DNA of 64,000 bases, taken from positions 310,001 through 374,000 of the forward strand of contig JAPFBL010000326.1 in assembly GCA_026182355.1 (NCBI GenBank), read 5' to 3'. The notes under the pieces were generated by a model that searched no databases, had not been told where the DNA came from, and saw only the letters and a list, made by a program, of their open reading frames with translations. This DNA comes from Hermatobates lingyangjiaoensis (Eukaryota; Arthropoda; Insecta; Hemiptera; Hermatobatidae). Within the stretch, counting starts at the first letter, position 1. The number at the start of each line of letters is the position of its first letter. This document shows, in pieces, positions 13,201 through 22,928 of the stretch. Both the position numbers and the translations under genes were made by a program.

Positions 13201-14788
13201 ATAATAACAATAATAAAGATATGTGTAACAATAATACACCATAGATTATTAAAATTTACATCGGCTTATCATCTACATTGAGCGTGCTACTGCTTAAGAC
13301 TATAATAGTCTTCGAAAGTGACTGACTCATGGGCGGGTGAGATTAGTTTTTGAACACTCTTAACAACGGTGTTTGATACTCGCCATTTCTTATTATTAAT
13401 TGATTTTATTTATTAATTAATTTTTGTACCACTTATTACATATAATCTTCTTATATATAATTCAACAGTATTAAGTCTCTCACGTAGTTTTTTCAGTCAC
13501 GTAGTTTGGTAGAAAGTTTGCTTATTACTTATATTTGTAATAATTTACTTCTAATCTATTTTGGTATATACAAATTGAGCTGATCAGCAAACCTACAAGT
13601 TGACAGTTTAAGTATAACCTTGTATCATTGAGGATTCAGTCGTCCCTCTTCTGAGAAGAAAAATGCCCGTTACCCCGGGTCGAGGGGTTGCAATGATAGT
13701 TAATTTGGCTCATCAGGGCCTCATCGTGGGGAGTCTTAGTACATAGCAAGCGAATTAATAGAGAGATTCAAATCTGTCGATGGCTAAACGCCACCTGCCA
13801 AAGTCCGTGTTTTATAATTAGAGAGATCCATTCTCTCTGTTCAAAATAAATGGTATGAGAAAGGGTGTGTCTAGTCGCCTCTACTCTGAGTAGCCTGTTA
13901 AAAAGCCAAAGCGTCTATGAAGCAACTACCAGTATTCCAGCCCACTTAGCTGATATCGTGGTCCTATAAAGCAACTACCAGTATTCCAGCTCACTTAGCT
14001 GATATCGTGGTCCTATAAAGCAACTACCAGTATTCCAGCTCACTTAGCTGAGATCGTGGTCCGCCGTTCCTACTGGTAGAGATTTGGGCTCTAGCTCCCC
14101 TGGATGCTAAGCAGGCATCCACCCGTGAAGTTACTGCTCATCACACAGCAACCATAAGGTCTACCCAACTTGAGTGAGAACCAATATATAGCCACTACGA
14201 GTCCAACCTCAAATTGGCTGGATGGAAAGAAAACTTCTCCATGGGCACCCACTGCCCTTGGTACCGACTTGTTTTATGAGTTTCGGATCATACTTCTGAC
14301 CAAAAGTCCTACTGAAACTGCTCAGCTGCAGGTAGGATCAGTGGACCTTGTAGCCCCCGGTTCAAATAACCATGTGGAAAATAAAGCCAATGCAACCTGT
14401 GGTATAGCTGCATGGCCCCACTAGCATCAGGTATATACAAATTTGTAAAGTTTGGAAGCAGCCCTTCGCTTTAATCGTATTTCATTTAATTCTTTTTGTT
14501 GCTTACCATATACTCATACTTGAATATATCAGCCACTTCACTAATGAATGACTCAGCTCCTTCTGCTTGGAAAGAGATTCTCCTCTTTGACATCATGCTC
14601 ATAGTTCTTTCGGTGCCTGAACGCAGAAGTACTCTTGCCTTAACCCTCTTCATCACACTCAAATAGTTTTCCCCTTTCCCCAAGGCTGGTGCTTTGTCCA
14701 CAGAAAGTACTTTCTCTATCGTTGATTCCATTGATTTGTCTTTTAAAACGTTTTCCAACCATTCTGTATCTTTTTCAACAGCTCCCAT
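5648..14788 (-). CDS. CHK / EcKinase-like protein, 5' part of second gene (gene 2)
   Basis: Two coding exons are visible, 14507-14788 and 5648-5773, separated by an 8.7-kb intron. Together they give 136 residues, phase 0 at the junction. Exon 1 starts with ATG at 14788, twelve bases after the acceptor TTATTATTACAG. It encodes the canonical glycine loop LGKGENY (residues 36-42) and ends DIFKYEYM at donor GTAAGC. Exon 2 continues VYTKILPHVEMLL and ends FQDLM at donor GTAATA. The exon positions mirror gene 1 exons 1 and 2, so these are paralogues in direct tandem. The exons encoding GYR, HGD and DF motifs were not found between 1 and 5647 and are expected left of the window. The lysine region is divergent (MMSKRR rather than FILKGR); I infer Lys68 as the equivalent. 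Confidence 0.85.
5895..6078. repeat. Palindrome of PLE coding sequence
   Basis: 5900-5965 is the inverse of 6010-6080 (CGTTAAACTCTTTTTGCACC vs GGTGCAAAAAGTGTTTAACG) around a 45-bp spacer. Both outer ends run into TA- or TATC-rich repeats. Confidence 0.75.
5996..6117 (+). pseudogene. PLE-type N-terminal fragment, diverged family
   Basis: NFLGKLEKLIRKETKTKVQK, FNEIFMNENLLPNYT, then TA-rich sequence. It keeps the FN...(C)..E.LLP.YT pattern. Its left part is mirrored at 5900-5965 on the opposite strand. Confidence 0.5.
6475..6502 (-). ncRNA. Hammerhead-like motif, family E
   Basis: GCC, CUGAAGA, U, GACAU/AUGUC, AAA in place of GAA, ACGU, C, GGC. Related copies: 54401-54438 plus (GAA intact, core CUGAAUA) and 53997-54035 minus. 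Outer repeats with the CTTTTGCC..TTGAAACTAGT end lie at 6770-6850. Confidence 0.5.
7236..7290. repeat. (TA)n microsatellite
   Basis: Pure TA tract at the edge of a PLE palindrome. Similar tracts near 1594-1635, 6117-6146, 22770-22805, 26365-26395, 30620-30652, 31440-31480, 40505-40535, 41215-41248, 47583-47622, 48679-48708, 51424-51470 and 58418-58445. Most abut a PLE fragment or motif palindrome. Confidence 0.95.
7320..7480. repeat. Short palindrome ending in CTAGGTCAAATAAAAG
   Basis: Outer arms TTTTTTGTTATTGAGGGCTAG and inverse. Inner CCAACGTTTTGATG..CATCATCG with ATCGAATCGTCGG on the mirror side: a decayed relative of family E. Confidence 0.55.
8031..8322. repeat. Palindrome with family D motif
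   Basis: Minus motif about 8031-8073: CUGAUGA, U, GAACAC-AAA-GUGUUC, GAA, ACGCGU, U, GUUG. Right arm (8283-8322) keeps only the stem II 3' half onward. Confidence 0.5.
8542..9405. repeat. 144-bp tandem satellite made of a hammerhead-bearing palindrome
   Basis: The phrase TTATGTCAAA occurs at 8542, 8680, 8824, 8968, 9112 and 9256, a period of 138 then four times 144. Each unit holds a minus-strand motif AAC, CUGAAGA, A, GAAC-loop-GUUA, GAA, ACGCGU, U, GUU and a degraded plus-strand mirror (GTAAACCTGAAGAAG). Lies inside gene 2 intron 1. Confidence 0.8.
9630..9735 (+). mobile_element. SINE 3' fragment
   Basis: AGAATCATTACGTGGTATCACAAAGGGCTGATG... CTAACTTAAC matches the last 100 bases of the 12680 SINE. 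Confidence 0.55.
9955..11375 (-). repeat. Dispersed family 4, long copy
   Basis: One end (CTGGAGTGGCCTACACTCAA) recurs at 38540. The other end (TCGAGATTTTAACGGAAT.AC on the minus strand) recurs at 26930-27080 and continues to 27260. Internally 10490-10640 and 10820-10945 are duplicates (TTCCATTTTGATC.GT...). No ORF. Confidence 0.6.
11400..11900 (+). repeat. Dispersed family 2, copy a
   Basis: Matches 21060-21510 in inverse orientation over about 450 bp (CGACGTGCACTA, CATGTGACCGCGAATACG, TTGGTACGCCCGTAATG). No coding capacity seen. Confidence 0.75.
12680..13004 (+). mobile_element. tRNA-derived SINE, full-length
   Basis: Starts GTGGGCCAGGCTAACTCAGTGG (A-box-like TAACTCAGTGG) with a B-box-like GGTTCGATACTC about 45 bases on, then a conserved body (GGACGTTAAACCGTCGG, GTCAGGTACTC, GTGGTATCACAAAGGGCC). 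It is flanked by the perfect 12-bp duplication TAGACTCAAATT at 12668-12679 and 13005-13016. RNA polymerase III promoter inferred from the boxes. Confidence 0.8.
13620..14431 (-). repeat. Dispersed family 1, copy a
   Basis: Matches 59248-60000 in inverse orientation (e.g. GTTGGACTCGTAGTGGCT, GGATGCCTGCTTAGCAT, AGTAACTTC.CGGG). It ends 76 bp from gene 2 exon 1. A short coding-looking frame at 14170-14424 lies wholly inside the repeat and is not a gene. Confidence 0.7.
13921..14060 (+). repeat. 49-bp tandem repeat, 2.8 copies
   Basis: AGCAACTACCAGTATTCCAG begins at 13921, 13970 and 14019 with near identity, inside dispersed family 1 copy a only. A recent local duplication. Confidence 0.85.
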
Positions 14789-14800
14789 CTTTGAGATAAT
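14507..14800 (-). CDS. Gene 2 exon 1 (residues 1-94, short leader)
   Basis: Coding part 14507-14788. The exon starts at 14800 after a typical acceptor, giving a 12-nt 5' leader in this exon and implying an upstream non-coding exon. Translation beyond 14507 runs into intron sequence. Confidence 0.85.
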
Positions 14801-17580
14801 CTGTAATAATAAAACAACATTAGTCTATATCATAATCTATACCTACTAAATAACATTACTAACAAAATGACCTGTTATACTTCATTAGCGCGTTGTCTAA
14901 TTTTATAATTACCAAAGCTAATAATCACTATACATTTCAATCTTTTTTTTTTAATATATCAAATGACTAAGCCAGAAAAACTTTTAATTCAGGGAATTCA
15001 GGTAACATGAATAGTAGTGAGTATTCATGTACTCATGTACTCATGTACTCATCTACTATTTTCCAAAAATACGAATTTTTGGAAAAACCAAAAATCGTAG
15101 CTGCAGCGTCGGACGTAAATAATAGAACAACCAAGAGTTGTTGCGGCTTCTTGTGCAGAAAAACTGACTGGAATTCAAAAGAATAATTGTTTTATATAGG
15201 GTAAAGAAACACTATAACTCAATAAATCGTCTTTCCGTTGTTAAAGTAAATATATGGCTGTTTTATTTTTTATTATTTTTTTTTTACAAAATTTGAAATA
15301 AGTAGACAATATTATGTTTGTGTTATTTTTATGTATGTGTTGTTGCTTTAATGCCGGTGTGACTGCATTAGTCATTGTAAGGGAGGGAGGGAGAGAGGAA
15401 GGGTGAGTGGGTAGGAGGGAGGGAGAGAGAGAGCGCGCGCGAGAGAGAGAGAGAGAGTGAGAGAGAGAAAGAGAGAGAATTCACGAGGTATTTTAAGAAA
15501 ATCAATTAACTTGCAAGCTAGTTATCATTTTCAATGATTTAGTATTCAAAAATGTGTTAAAGTATTTGATGCTCACTAAAGATTCTGTGAAATGCATTAG
15601 TAATGCTTTCCAATACATTGGCAAAACGAAAGAAGTCAATATATAGTCTTATACGTCAAGTAATTCAGGATTACATTTAACTATTAGTCGTATATGCTTC
15701 CTTGAAATAAAATTCCATGAAGAACTTTACAAAATACAAATTTCCTCTAAATATAAAAATTTTTCAAGAATAAAAGACTTAGGATAGTCATTATCTAAGA
15801 TTATGACTAATATTTGAACCTGAAATCTTGAATGCTACCTATAAGCAAGCAACTACCATATTTAAATAATGACTTATTAATCTACACATTTCATAAAACA
15901 AATTGTTGTTATCCGTTAGATTTGTTTAATCCTTTTAATATATTTGTATTGATAATGCGACTGATTTAGTAAAATTTATGTTATTTATTAACATTGACAA
16001 CACTGTTACAAGTTTAATGAGTTCTGAACCATCCTCTAGATAAAACTCTCTTTTGAAAAAAAAAAGTTTTTTTAAATCATCAAACTTAGCTAATATCTGT
16101 TTTTTTTTTAAATATTCTCAATTTTTCTAAACAACACTCGTTATTTCGTCTATACAAGAAAGAATGTCTCCTAAAGTCGGCATGTTTCAGATTAATCTTC
16201 AGGACGTAAATAACTTCTTGGGTGAATTTCCTGGCTTATTATATATGCAAAGTGAAGACAGTTGGGGTTGTTTTTCTTCAAGTTTAAGATAAGCTGGTTG
16301 TTAATCCTGTGATGGCATCGCGGTGCGTGTTACTACCTGTAAGAGTTTCTCGATACTCTTGATGTGAATTAAAGAGCTTTAAAATATTGCTAATATTTTC
16401 GACTTGAATTTTTTGAAATAACATAACTTTATAAATTCTCAGAAGTGGTAGTTAATTTCTTTTTTAATTATTTTTGTATTTATAACCAGCATCTCTCATC
16501 AAAAAAGACTTTGAATTCCGCTCGCTTTACACTATTTTTTATACTTTTTTTTATTATGTTGGTGCACTCGTCACGATCATATTTCACAGTTTTGACTACA
16601 TAGCATGTGTTGTTTTATGTGAAACACAGAAAGGTGACTCGTGTTTGCGTGCACGGCTATATTTTGTGGTTGAAAAAATAAATACCTATGGAATAACATT
16701 ACCACTTATAAAATTGTTTGCTCATTTTGACTCACCATAACTCACTGTCAACATATAATGAGTTTTTTAATATTTAATACCATTTTTAAAACTAAAATTA
16801 ATAAAAACTTTTTACTCCATTATTTTTAACAGCGAAAAATCACCGAGCACGCAAACACGCGTCTAACCTCTCAGACAAGAACAATACGTGCTATACATGC
16901 ACTCTATTGTCAAAACTGTTTACATATGATTATGGCAAGTGTACCAAACAAAAGAAAAAAAGTGTACAAAGAAATTCCAAAAGACTCCTTACGTTTTGAT
17001 CACATTTATTAATGATTTATAGTTTTTCATTTCCAAAACTTGATACTTTCTACCCATAAAATCTGTTTTAAGTCGTCTTTGAACGTTTGATTCATTACGG
17101 CATAGCTAAACTAAAACTGATTTTAATACGTAAAGGCATGTATCAAGATTATTGCTGTTTATTTGAGATTAATTCGCCATATTTGAGAAATTATAAGTGT
17201 GTAAACTTCCAGATACGCTATAGGCTGTAAAGTGTGACTAAATCACAACTCTTAGCGGGAGAAGAGATAAACAAGACAATATTACGCAATCTACTGAGAT
17301 TTGTTACATGATTTTAAAACCTTTTATTCATAAATAGTCCAAACATTTGTTTGTTTGCCCATTTTTTTTTTAAGGAGAACAAACAATTATTTTTGCAATC
17401 CTTGTTTTAGAGTTAATGCAATTCTCTTAATCTATTTAATTAAGCTAATTATTGTTTTTTTTTGCATAAATTTTTATAATTATTAGCTTATTTCGAAGTC
17501 TGTGTTTTAAGGATTTATTTTTTTATCATTGAAAAAAAAATAAATTTCAACACTGAAAAAAATTTAATTTGCATTTATTT
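14801..17580. other. Upstream flank of gene 2, no gene recognised
   Basis: Should hold the gene 2 promoter and an untranslated exon, but no element can be placed with confidence. Contains the GA-rich tract (15375-15478) and a short triple repeat CATGTACT near 15030. Confidence 0.4.
15375..15478. repeat. Polypurine (GA-rich) tract
   Basis: About 100 bp of GGGAGGGAGGGAGAGAG-type sequence on the plus strand, with a short GCGCGCGC insert. Upstream (5') side of gene 2. Confidence 0.9.
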
Positions 17581-17617
17581 ATATAATGGTTTCATTTATA
17601 TATATATAAGTTTTTTT

Positions 17618-17660
17618 GACTCTGACGAAGACCGCTTGTTACGGTTGAAAGATCTTAGTC
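17618..17660 (+). ncRNA. Hammerhead-like motif, family A, single copy
   Basis: Intact motif with GACU/AGUC and AGAUCU; no inverted partner nearby, only (TA)n upstream. Confidence 0.5.
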
Positions 17661-18008
17661 TTGTTATTACCAATTATCTTATTGTGGTTTGATCATTTTA
17701 TTTGTTATTTCACGTGTTTTATGTGAATTTATTTTTATATAAAAAAATAAATTAATAAAAAAATTTAATTTATTATTTATATAATGTTTATTAATATATA
17801 AAGATTTTTAACAAACCTTTTAGTAAATTTTGTTTCTATTTCCATTCTATGTAGTTATATTGATTTTATTCATTTTATATAATATATATATATATATATA
17901 AAAAATTTATATTTATTTATTTAGTAATATTTTATAATATATATATATATGAAAATTAAAGTTTATCAGGACTCTGTCAGTTTTTCAGGTTCAAATTAAC
18001 TCTTACTG

Positions 18009-18055
18009 CCTATGAAAAAAGGTTTTAAATAAAAAACGAAACGTTGGCAATGGTA
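18009..18055 (+). repeat. Family B unit with altered hammerhead core
   Basis: UGCC, then UAUGA where CUGANGA is expected, stem II AAGGUUUU/AAAAACC-type, GAA, ACGU, U, GGCA. Stem I UGCC/GGCA is perfect while the core is shortened. The copies at 6957-6997 (minus), 25698-25740 (minus), 25917-25960, 40582-40622 (minus) and 41070-41110 share it or a close variant. Confidence 0.5.
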
Positions 18056-18492
18056 GTTTAATTTGAACCTGAAGAACTTACCGAGTTTTGCTAAACTTTA
18101 TATATATATATATATATCTCAATGATCAAACCACAATATGAAACTGAGTCAGTTCGGTTGAAAGATCTTGGTCTTGTTTTCTCATTTCATATTGTGGTTT
18201 GATCATTGATTGTTATTTCACGTGTTTATGTGAAATCTTTGTATATATATATACCATTATAAAAGAAAAACGGGTCTGGCGCAGGACAGATTACACTTAA
18301 AATAAACTGTGAACATAGAGAGAAACATAACAAAGACTCAGTTTTCAATTTTTCCACCGTAATGGCGGTTGTCCTCAGAAGAAGTGAATTCATGGTGGGA
18401 CGACAGTCAACTGATAAGAGTTATTCATGGTCAAAATATTGAAAAGTGAGTTTTTGTTATGTTTCTCTCTATGTGTCACAGAAAGATCAGTT

Positions 18493-18530
<38 letters not shown>

Positions 18531-18563
18531 ATGATCAAACCACAATAAGAAATGGGAAAACAA

Positions 18564-18656
18564 GACTAAGATCTTTCAAATGTAACAAGCGATCTTCGTC
18601 AGAGTCAAAAACCCAACTGAACGAAGACCGCTTGTTACGGTTGAAAGATCTTAGTC
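18564..18656. repeat. Family A palindrome
   Basis: Minus motif 18564-18606 keeps CUGACGA, but its stem II has changes (GAUCG / CAUUU). Plus arm has CTGAACGA at the core. Flanking conserved tail to about 18720. Confidence 0.55.
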
Positions 18657-18831
18657 TTATTTTCCCATTTCTTATTGTGGTTTGATCATTGATTGTTATT
18701 TCACTTGTTTATGTAAAATCTTTTTATATATATAATAATACTTTGAATTGAAATTGAAATCAGACGGTCCAAACGGACAAATAATTAAAGTTACAGCTAG
18801 AGAACACAAGAAAAAGGACGAACAATCAGAA

Positions 18832-19072
18832 TCTCGATTATTTCGGCGTCTTGCCGTCTTCAGGAGAGTAGAAAGAAAAAATAAAATAAAAGGAAAGAAT
18901 GAAGGAACGGAGACGTAAATGCGTCCACTGGCCGATTGTAAATCATTCATAGTTTAATCGGCCAGTGGACGCATTACTCTCCGTTCCTTCATTCTTTCTC
19001 CTTTTATTTTATTTTCTTTCTTTCTACTCTCCTGAAGCGGCAAGACGCCGAAATAATCGAGATTCGTGAGTG
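18832..19072. ncRNA. Hammerhead-like motif pair, family K palindrome
   Basis: Minus motif 18832-18867: UCUC, CUGAAGA, C, GGC-AAGAC-GCC, GAA, AUAAU, C, GAGA. Plus arm 19028-19072 lost the last core bases (CUGAAGCGG). Nearly perfect inverted repeat from 18770 to 19110. Confidence 0.55.
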
Positions 19073-19844
19073 TTCGTCCTTTTTCTTTGTTCTCTAGTGT
19101 AACTTTAATTTATTAATATTATATATTTATTTAGAATCAAACACATAGGACTTTACATAGTACAAGTATTCTCCTAACCGCCTACTCTTCTTCCACAGAC
19201 ACCTGATGTCAAAAGTGATACCAGTTTATATGTAGGAACTAAACTAATAAAGAACGCTATTTTTCTTCAAGTACTGATTAATATTATTGTAAATAATGCA
19301 GAGAGTATTGAATCTTAAGTTATAGGTATCAAGATATTTCTTCTTAATGCAGCAGTGTATATGATTCATAGATGAATAATTAAGACTACCATTTTGATAA
19401 ATGTACTTGTATTGTACATTTCTTTGAATTATATTTATCTTCTAAAATATCATATATGCAAAGAAGAGTGTCATTTTTGCGATATTTAATTTGTAAAAGA
19501 CCAGATGTGTTTATTGAACCTTTGATACTTAAGATTCATGCTTTTGGTAATTAATAGGTACATTTGAAAACGGGTCGGTAAAAAAAGAAATGTTTCAAGG
19601 AATAATCTGATTATAGTCTAACAACAAATCTTTGTTGTTTGCTAATTTTCTGAGGTCTCTTATCAGCTGACAGGTGGTAAATCACACCTCTCTCTTTCTT
19701 TTACTTAATATTTGACCTATTTCTGATATCAGAGTAGAGTATTAATAGAATCCAATGAGAAAGTACGATATAAAAAAACTTTATATAATTATATTATATA
19801 TAAGTATGTATGCTATATATATTTATAAATTTTTATATATAATA

Positions 19845-20003
19845 TTTGTAAATTTTGGTAGCACTCCCTCCTGTAAACATACATTGTTAAAAATCTGACC
19901 ATATCTTGCTGAAACTTGTTTCTTATTAAGTTTTTCAAGTTTTCTAAATAGAGTTTTGTCACTATATCTACAGTATACAATATTCTTCCGATAGTCGACA
20001 TGT
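19845..20003 (-). pseudogene. PLE-type N-terminal fragment, diverged family (left arm)
   Basis: Minus-strand MSTIGRILYTVDIVTKLYLE ... KFQQDMVRFLTM; mirror of 20093-20213. It extends about 30 codons further than the right arm before TA-rich sequence. Confidence 0.45.
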
Positions 20004-20092
20004 TACATGAGCATGTTTCTGCTGTCCTCAGCCATTATCAAGACAAAGTCTTTGTCTTGATAAGGCTGAGGACAGCAGAAAATGGACTCATG

Positions 20093-20213
20093 AACATGTC
20101 GACTATCGGAAGAATTTGTATACTGTAGATATAGTGACAAGAACTCTATTTAGAAAACTTGAAAAATTAATAAGAAACAAGTTTCAGCAAGATATGGTCA
20201 GATTTTTAACAAT
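20093..20213 (+). pseudogene. PLE-type N-terminal fragment, diverged family (right arm)
   Basis: Encodes LFRKLEKLIRNKFQQDMVRF, then LTIYIY. The mirror arm 19845-20003 (minus) encodes a diverged version starting MSTIGRILYTVDIV. Centre of the palindrome near 20050, with a CTGAGGAC...GAAA motif on both arms. Confidence 0.45.
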
Positions 20214-20373
20214 ATATATATAGGCAGAGTCGCCGCTCTACCTTCCTGCGGGACTCTTCGTCCTGATGGTCGAAATATAGAAGTGAGTTATTCCTGTGTT
20301 TATCTGTGTGCTACTTTTTAATTGGTTTTTATTTAAAAGTCTGTTGGATCGTTTCATTTAATTATATATAATA

Positions 20374-20404
<31 letters not shown>

Positions 20405-20541
20405 AATATAAATATATATATATATATTATATATATTATATATTATTAAAATTTATATATAATTTATATATATTTAAAGATTTCACATAAAAATATGAAT
20501 TAACAATCAATGATCAAACCAGAAATCAAATGGGAAAATAA

Positions 20542-20650
20542 GACTAAGTTATTTCAACCGTAACAGGCAGTCTTCATCAGATTCAAAAACCCAACTGATG
20601 GGTTTTTGATTCTGACGAAGAGCGCTTGTTACGGTTGAAAGATATTAGTC
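20542..20650. repeat. Family A palindrome
   Basis: Minus motif 20542-20584 and plus motif 20608-20650 with core CUGACGA or CUGAUGA. In both arms the AGAUCU palindrome is mutated (AUAACU or AGAUAU). Confidence 0.5.
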
Positions 20651-20706
20651 TTGTTTTCCCATTTCTTTTTTGGTTTGATCAGATATATATATATATATAT
20701 ATATAT

Positions 20707-20826
20707 ATTATTATTAAAATAAGCAACACCTTCTGCATTGACCAATTTCTTGTTGACACTTTTTAGTTTTCGTATCACTTTGCGGTGAGACTCTGGTAGC
20801 TTCCAAAGAAGGTTAGCGAAAGACAT
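20707..20826 (-). pseudogene. PLE-type ORF N-terminal fragment (left arm)
   Basis: MSFANLLWKLPESHRKVIRK ... KKLVNAEGVAYFNN ends at (TA)n on the minus strand. Mirror-image partner of 20876-20958, centre near 20850. Confidence 0.6.
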
Positions 20827-20875
20827 TAACACACACAATAAACTTTAGGTCAAACACCTTTAGCTTTAAACTAGA

Positions 20876-20958
20876 AGTGTCAACAAGAAATTGGTCAATG
20901 CAGAAGCTGCTGTTTTTTAATAACATATGCTTAAGGGAAGACCTGCTGCCATTGTACA
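20876..20958 (+). pseudogene. PLE-type ORF N-terminal fragment (right arm)
   Basis: SVNKKLVNAEAAVF, then a one-base frameshift, then FNNICLREDLLPLYK into TA-rich sequence. The left arm ends one motif earlier, so the two arms of the palindrome have different truncation points. Confidence 0.55.
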
Positions 20959-21059
20959 AATATATATATATAATATATATTATATATATATATATAAGTT
21001 CAAAATTCAAGAAGAGTAACACACAGAATAAAGACACATACTTAGAAAGTCAAATTTTC

Positions 21060-21510
21060 GGGCAATCAGACTCAGAACGACCAACGACCAACGAATATAT
21101 CCGCGCACTATAGTGCACGTCGTAACTAGCAGTTCCAGACCAGAGGCCTTCTACTGCTTGCTTACTATGCACTATAACTTTAATGTCAGTAATTCATGTC
21201 AGATATAAGTTCGTCTGTGCAGTAAGATGTCGTATTCGCGGTCATGTGGTCTTGTTGAGGTCAGGTTTTCAAGGTTTTTTAGTCATCAGTTGGTAAAGTA
21301 GACGATAGTTAGTGGATGAAGTAATTGTTCAGTGGCGTTGAGGAAGGTTGGTGGCAGGATTTAGAGTTTGTACCAGGAGGTTTGGATGAGTAGATAGTTT
21401 CTTGTCTTCATTCGTAGTAAGTCGAGTGATGTAACTATCTATGGATTCCATTTTCAAGTCATGGTGAATATCAACATTACGGGCGTACCAAGGACAGACT
21501 CAGAAGAAAA
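21060..21510 (-). repeat. Dispersed family 2, copy b
   Basis: Inverse copy of 11400-11900. Adjoins family A and PLE palindromes on both sides. Confidence 0.75.
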
Positions 21511-21779
21511 GAGAAACGGAGTTCAAGCACGTTGTAGACGCAACGGAAGTAACCTCCAGTTCTGCCCCCGTACCCGGTCATAAAGTATTTGAAGTAGTAA
21601 AGTAATTAAAGAAATCAAGTATTTAAAGTATTAAAGTATATAAAGTAATTCGAGTTGGTAAGTGTGTTTCTTTATTTTGTGTGTTACTGTTCTTGAATAT
21701 GCGTCCAGTCTTCAAACTCGTATTGCGTCCAGTTTGGCTCGTATTTCCGTTTATCAAGTGAATATATATATATATATAC

Positions 21780-21990
21780 GTTCAAACGCTCAAACCACAA
21801 TAAGAAATGAGTAAAACGACTAAGTTCTTTCAACCGTGACAATTGATCTTCGTTAGAGTCAAATCTGAACTGACATGTCAAATCAGTTGGGATTTGAGTC
21901 TGACGAAGATGACTTGTTACGTTTGAAAAATCTTAGTTTTTTTCTCATTTGTTTTTTTGGTTTGAACGTTAATTGTTATTTCACGTAATT
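21780..21990. repeat. Family A palindrome, diverged
   Basis: Two arms with TCTAACGAAG (minus) and TCTGACGAAG (plus) cores and the conserved TCAAACCACAATAAG tail. Centre near 21880. Confidence 0.5.
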
Positions 21991-22071
21991 GTTAAGAAAT
22001 ATTGTTATATATATATATATATAAATATTCATGAAAGTATCGACCTTGAAATACAAACAAAATTATAGTTT

Positions 22072-22290
22072 TTGACAACAAAATTAGTGAGAACCAGTCG
22101 TTTTTTGAAGAAAAGAACTTACCAGCACACATCTTCTATAAGAAAAAAGAAATTTAATGCCATTGCGTTAGCAGCACATAGTATTAATGAAGGCTACAAT
22201 TTTGATTTTAATGAAATAAAAATAATAGCCAAAGAAATGGATGAACATATAAGGAAAACTCTGGAAATGTTATATATTAGAAAGGACTAG
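22072..22290 (+). pseudogene. Penelope-like element ORF C-terminus (second half of GIY-YIG region)
   Basis: A 72-codon frame ending at TAG. It holds the block AIALAAHSINEGYNFDFNEI, then KIIAKE, R.T.E.LYIRKD. This H....H-FDF-(I)..E...R...E...I arrangement is the region after the GIY-YIG core in PLE endonucleases. It is followed by a 3' sequence (22300-22510) that resembles the spacer inside the family-B palindrome at 25740-25915. It is preceded at 22025-22075 by an inverted copy of the family-B end. This ties the family-B units to a PLE. Confidence 0.65.
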
Positions 22291-22678
22291 TCATCCATTC
22301 ATTATAGAAGTGACATTTCAAATTTAAATAGTATTTATTCGGGTGTGTTAAGTTAAATATTGTTGATCGAGGCAAAATTGGTTTAGTAACTTTTTGGTTG
22401 CCTTGTTTGTTTTTCAGTTTATTGTCACGTGTTCATCCATTGAAATCCACAGACTATTTTTCTTTGTAAAATAATCTCTAATGTGATACTTAGTTTTTCT
22501 GTTTCAAACTGTTAATACTGCTAAAGCTTCAGCTACTCAAAGGGACTACTTCTGCCCGATGACGACGAATGCCGAAATATCGTTCTGAGTCTTTTTCTGT
22601 GTGTTTTTATCTGTTTTTCTCTTTCCTTTGTGAACTAGTAGTCCTGTTTTCTGCATCTAATGTTTCAGTTGGGTTTTT

Positions 22679-22750
22679 GACTCTGACGAAGACTGCTTGT
22701 TATGGTTGAATGATCGTAGTCTTGTTTTCCCTTTTCTTATTGTGATCATT
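22679..22750 (+). repeat. Family A unit, plus arm only
   Basis: GACU-CUGACGA present; GAA-AGAUCU is altered to GAA-UGAUCG. Followed by the tail and (TA)n. Confidence 0.45.
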
Positions 22751-22766
22751 GATATCCATATTATAT

Positions 22767-22808
<42 letters not shown>

Positions 22809-22885
22809 AAAGAAACGGCCCAGCGGACTTTTTTGAATAAAATAAATTCAAAACGAAGGAAACACGCAGAAAGATACAGACATAA

Positions 22886-22928
22886 CTCACATCGATATTT
22901 CGACCATCGTCGTCATCAGGAGGTGTGA
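22886..22928 (-). ncRNA. Hammerhead-like motif, family F
   Basis: CUC, CUGAUGA, C, GAC-GAUG-GUC, GAA, AUAU, C, GAUGUGAG. Stem I can extend to about six pairs. Related, damaged copies near 20235-20300, 22550-22590 and 25100-25150. Confidence 0.5.

Noticed and set aside
14170..14424. 84-codon plus-strand frame beside gene 2
   Set aside because: Entirely inside dispersed family 1; the same region is broken in the other copies.
20025..20090. CTGAGGACAGCAGAAA counted as a hammerhead core
   Set aside because: There is no room for stem II between CUGAGGA and GAAA; kept only as part of the palindrome description.
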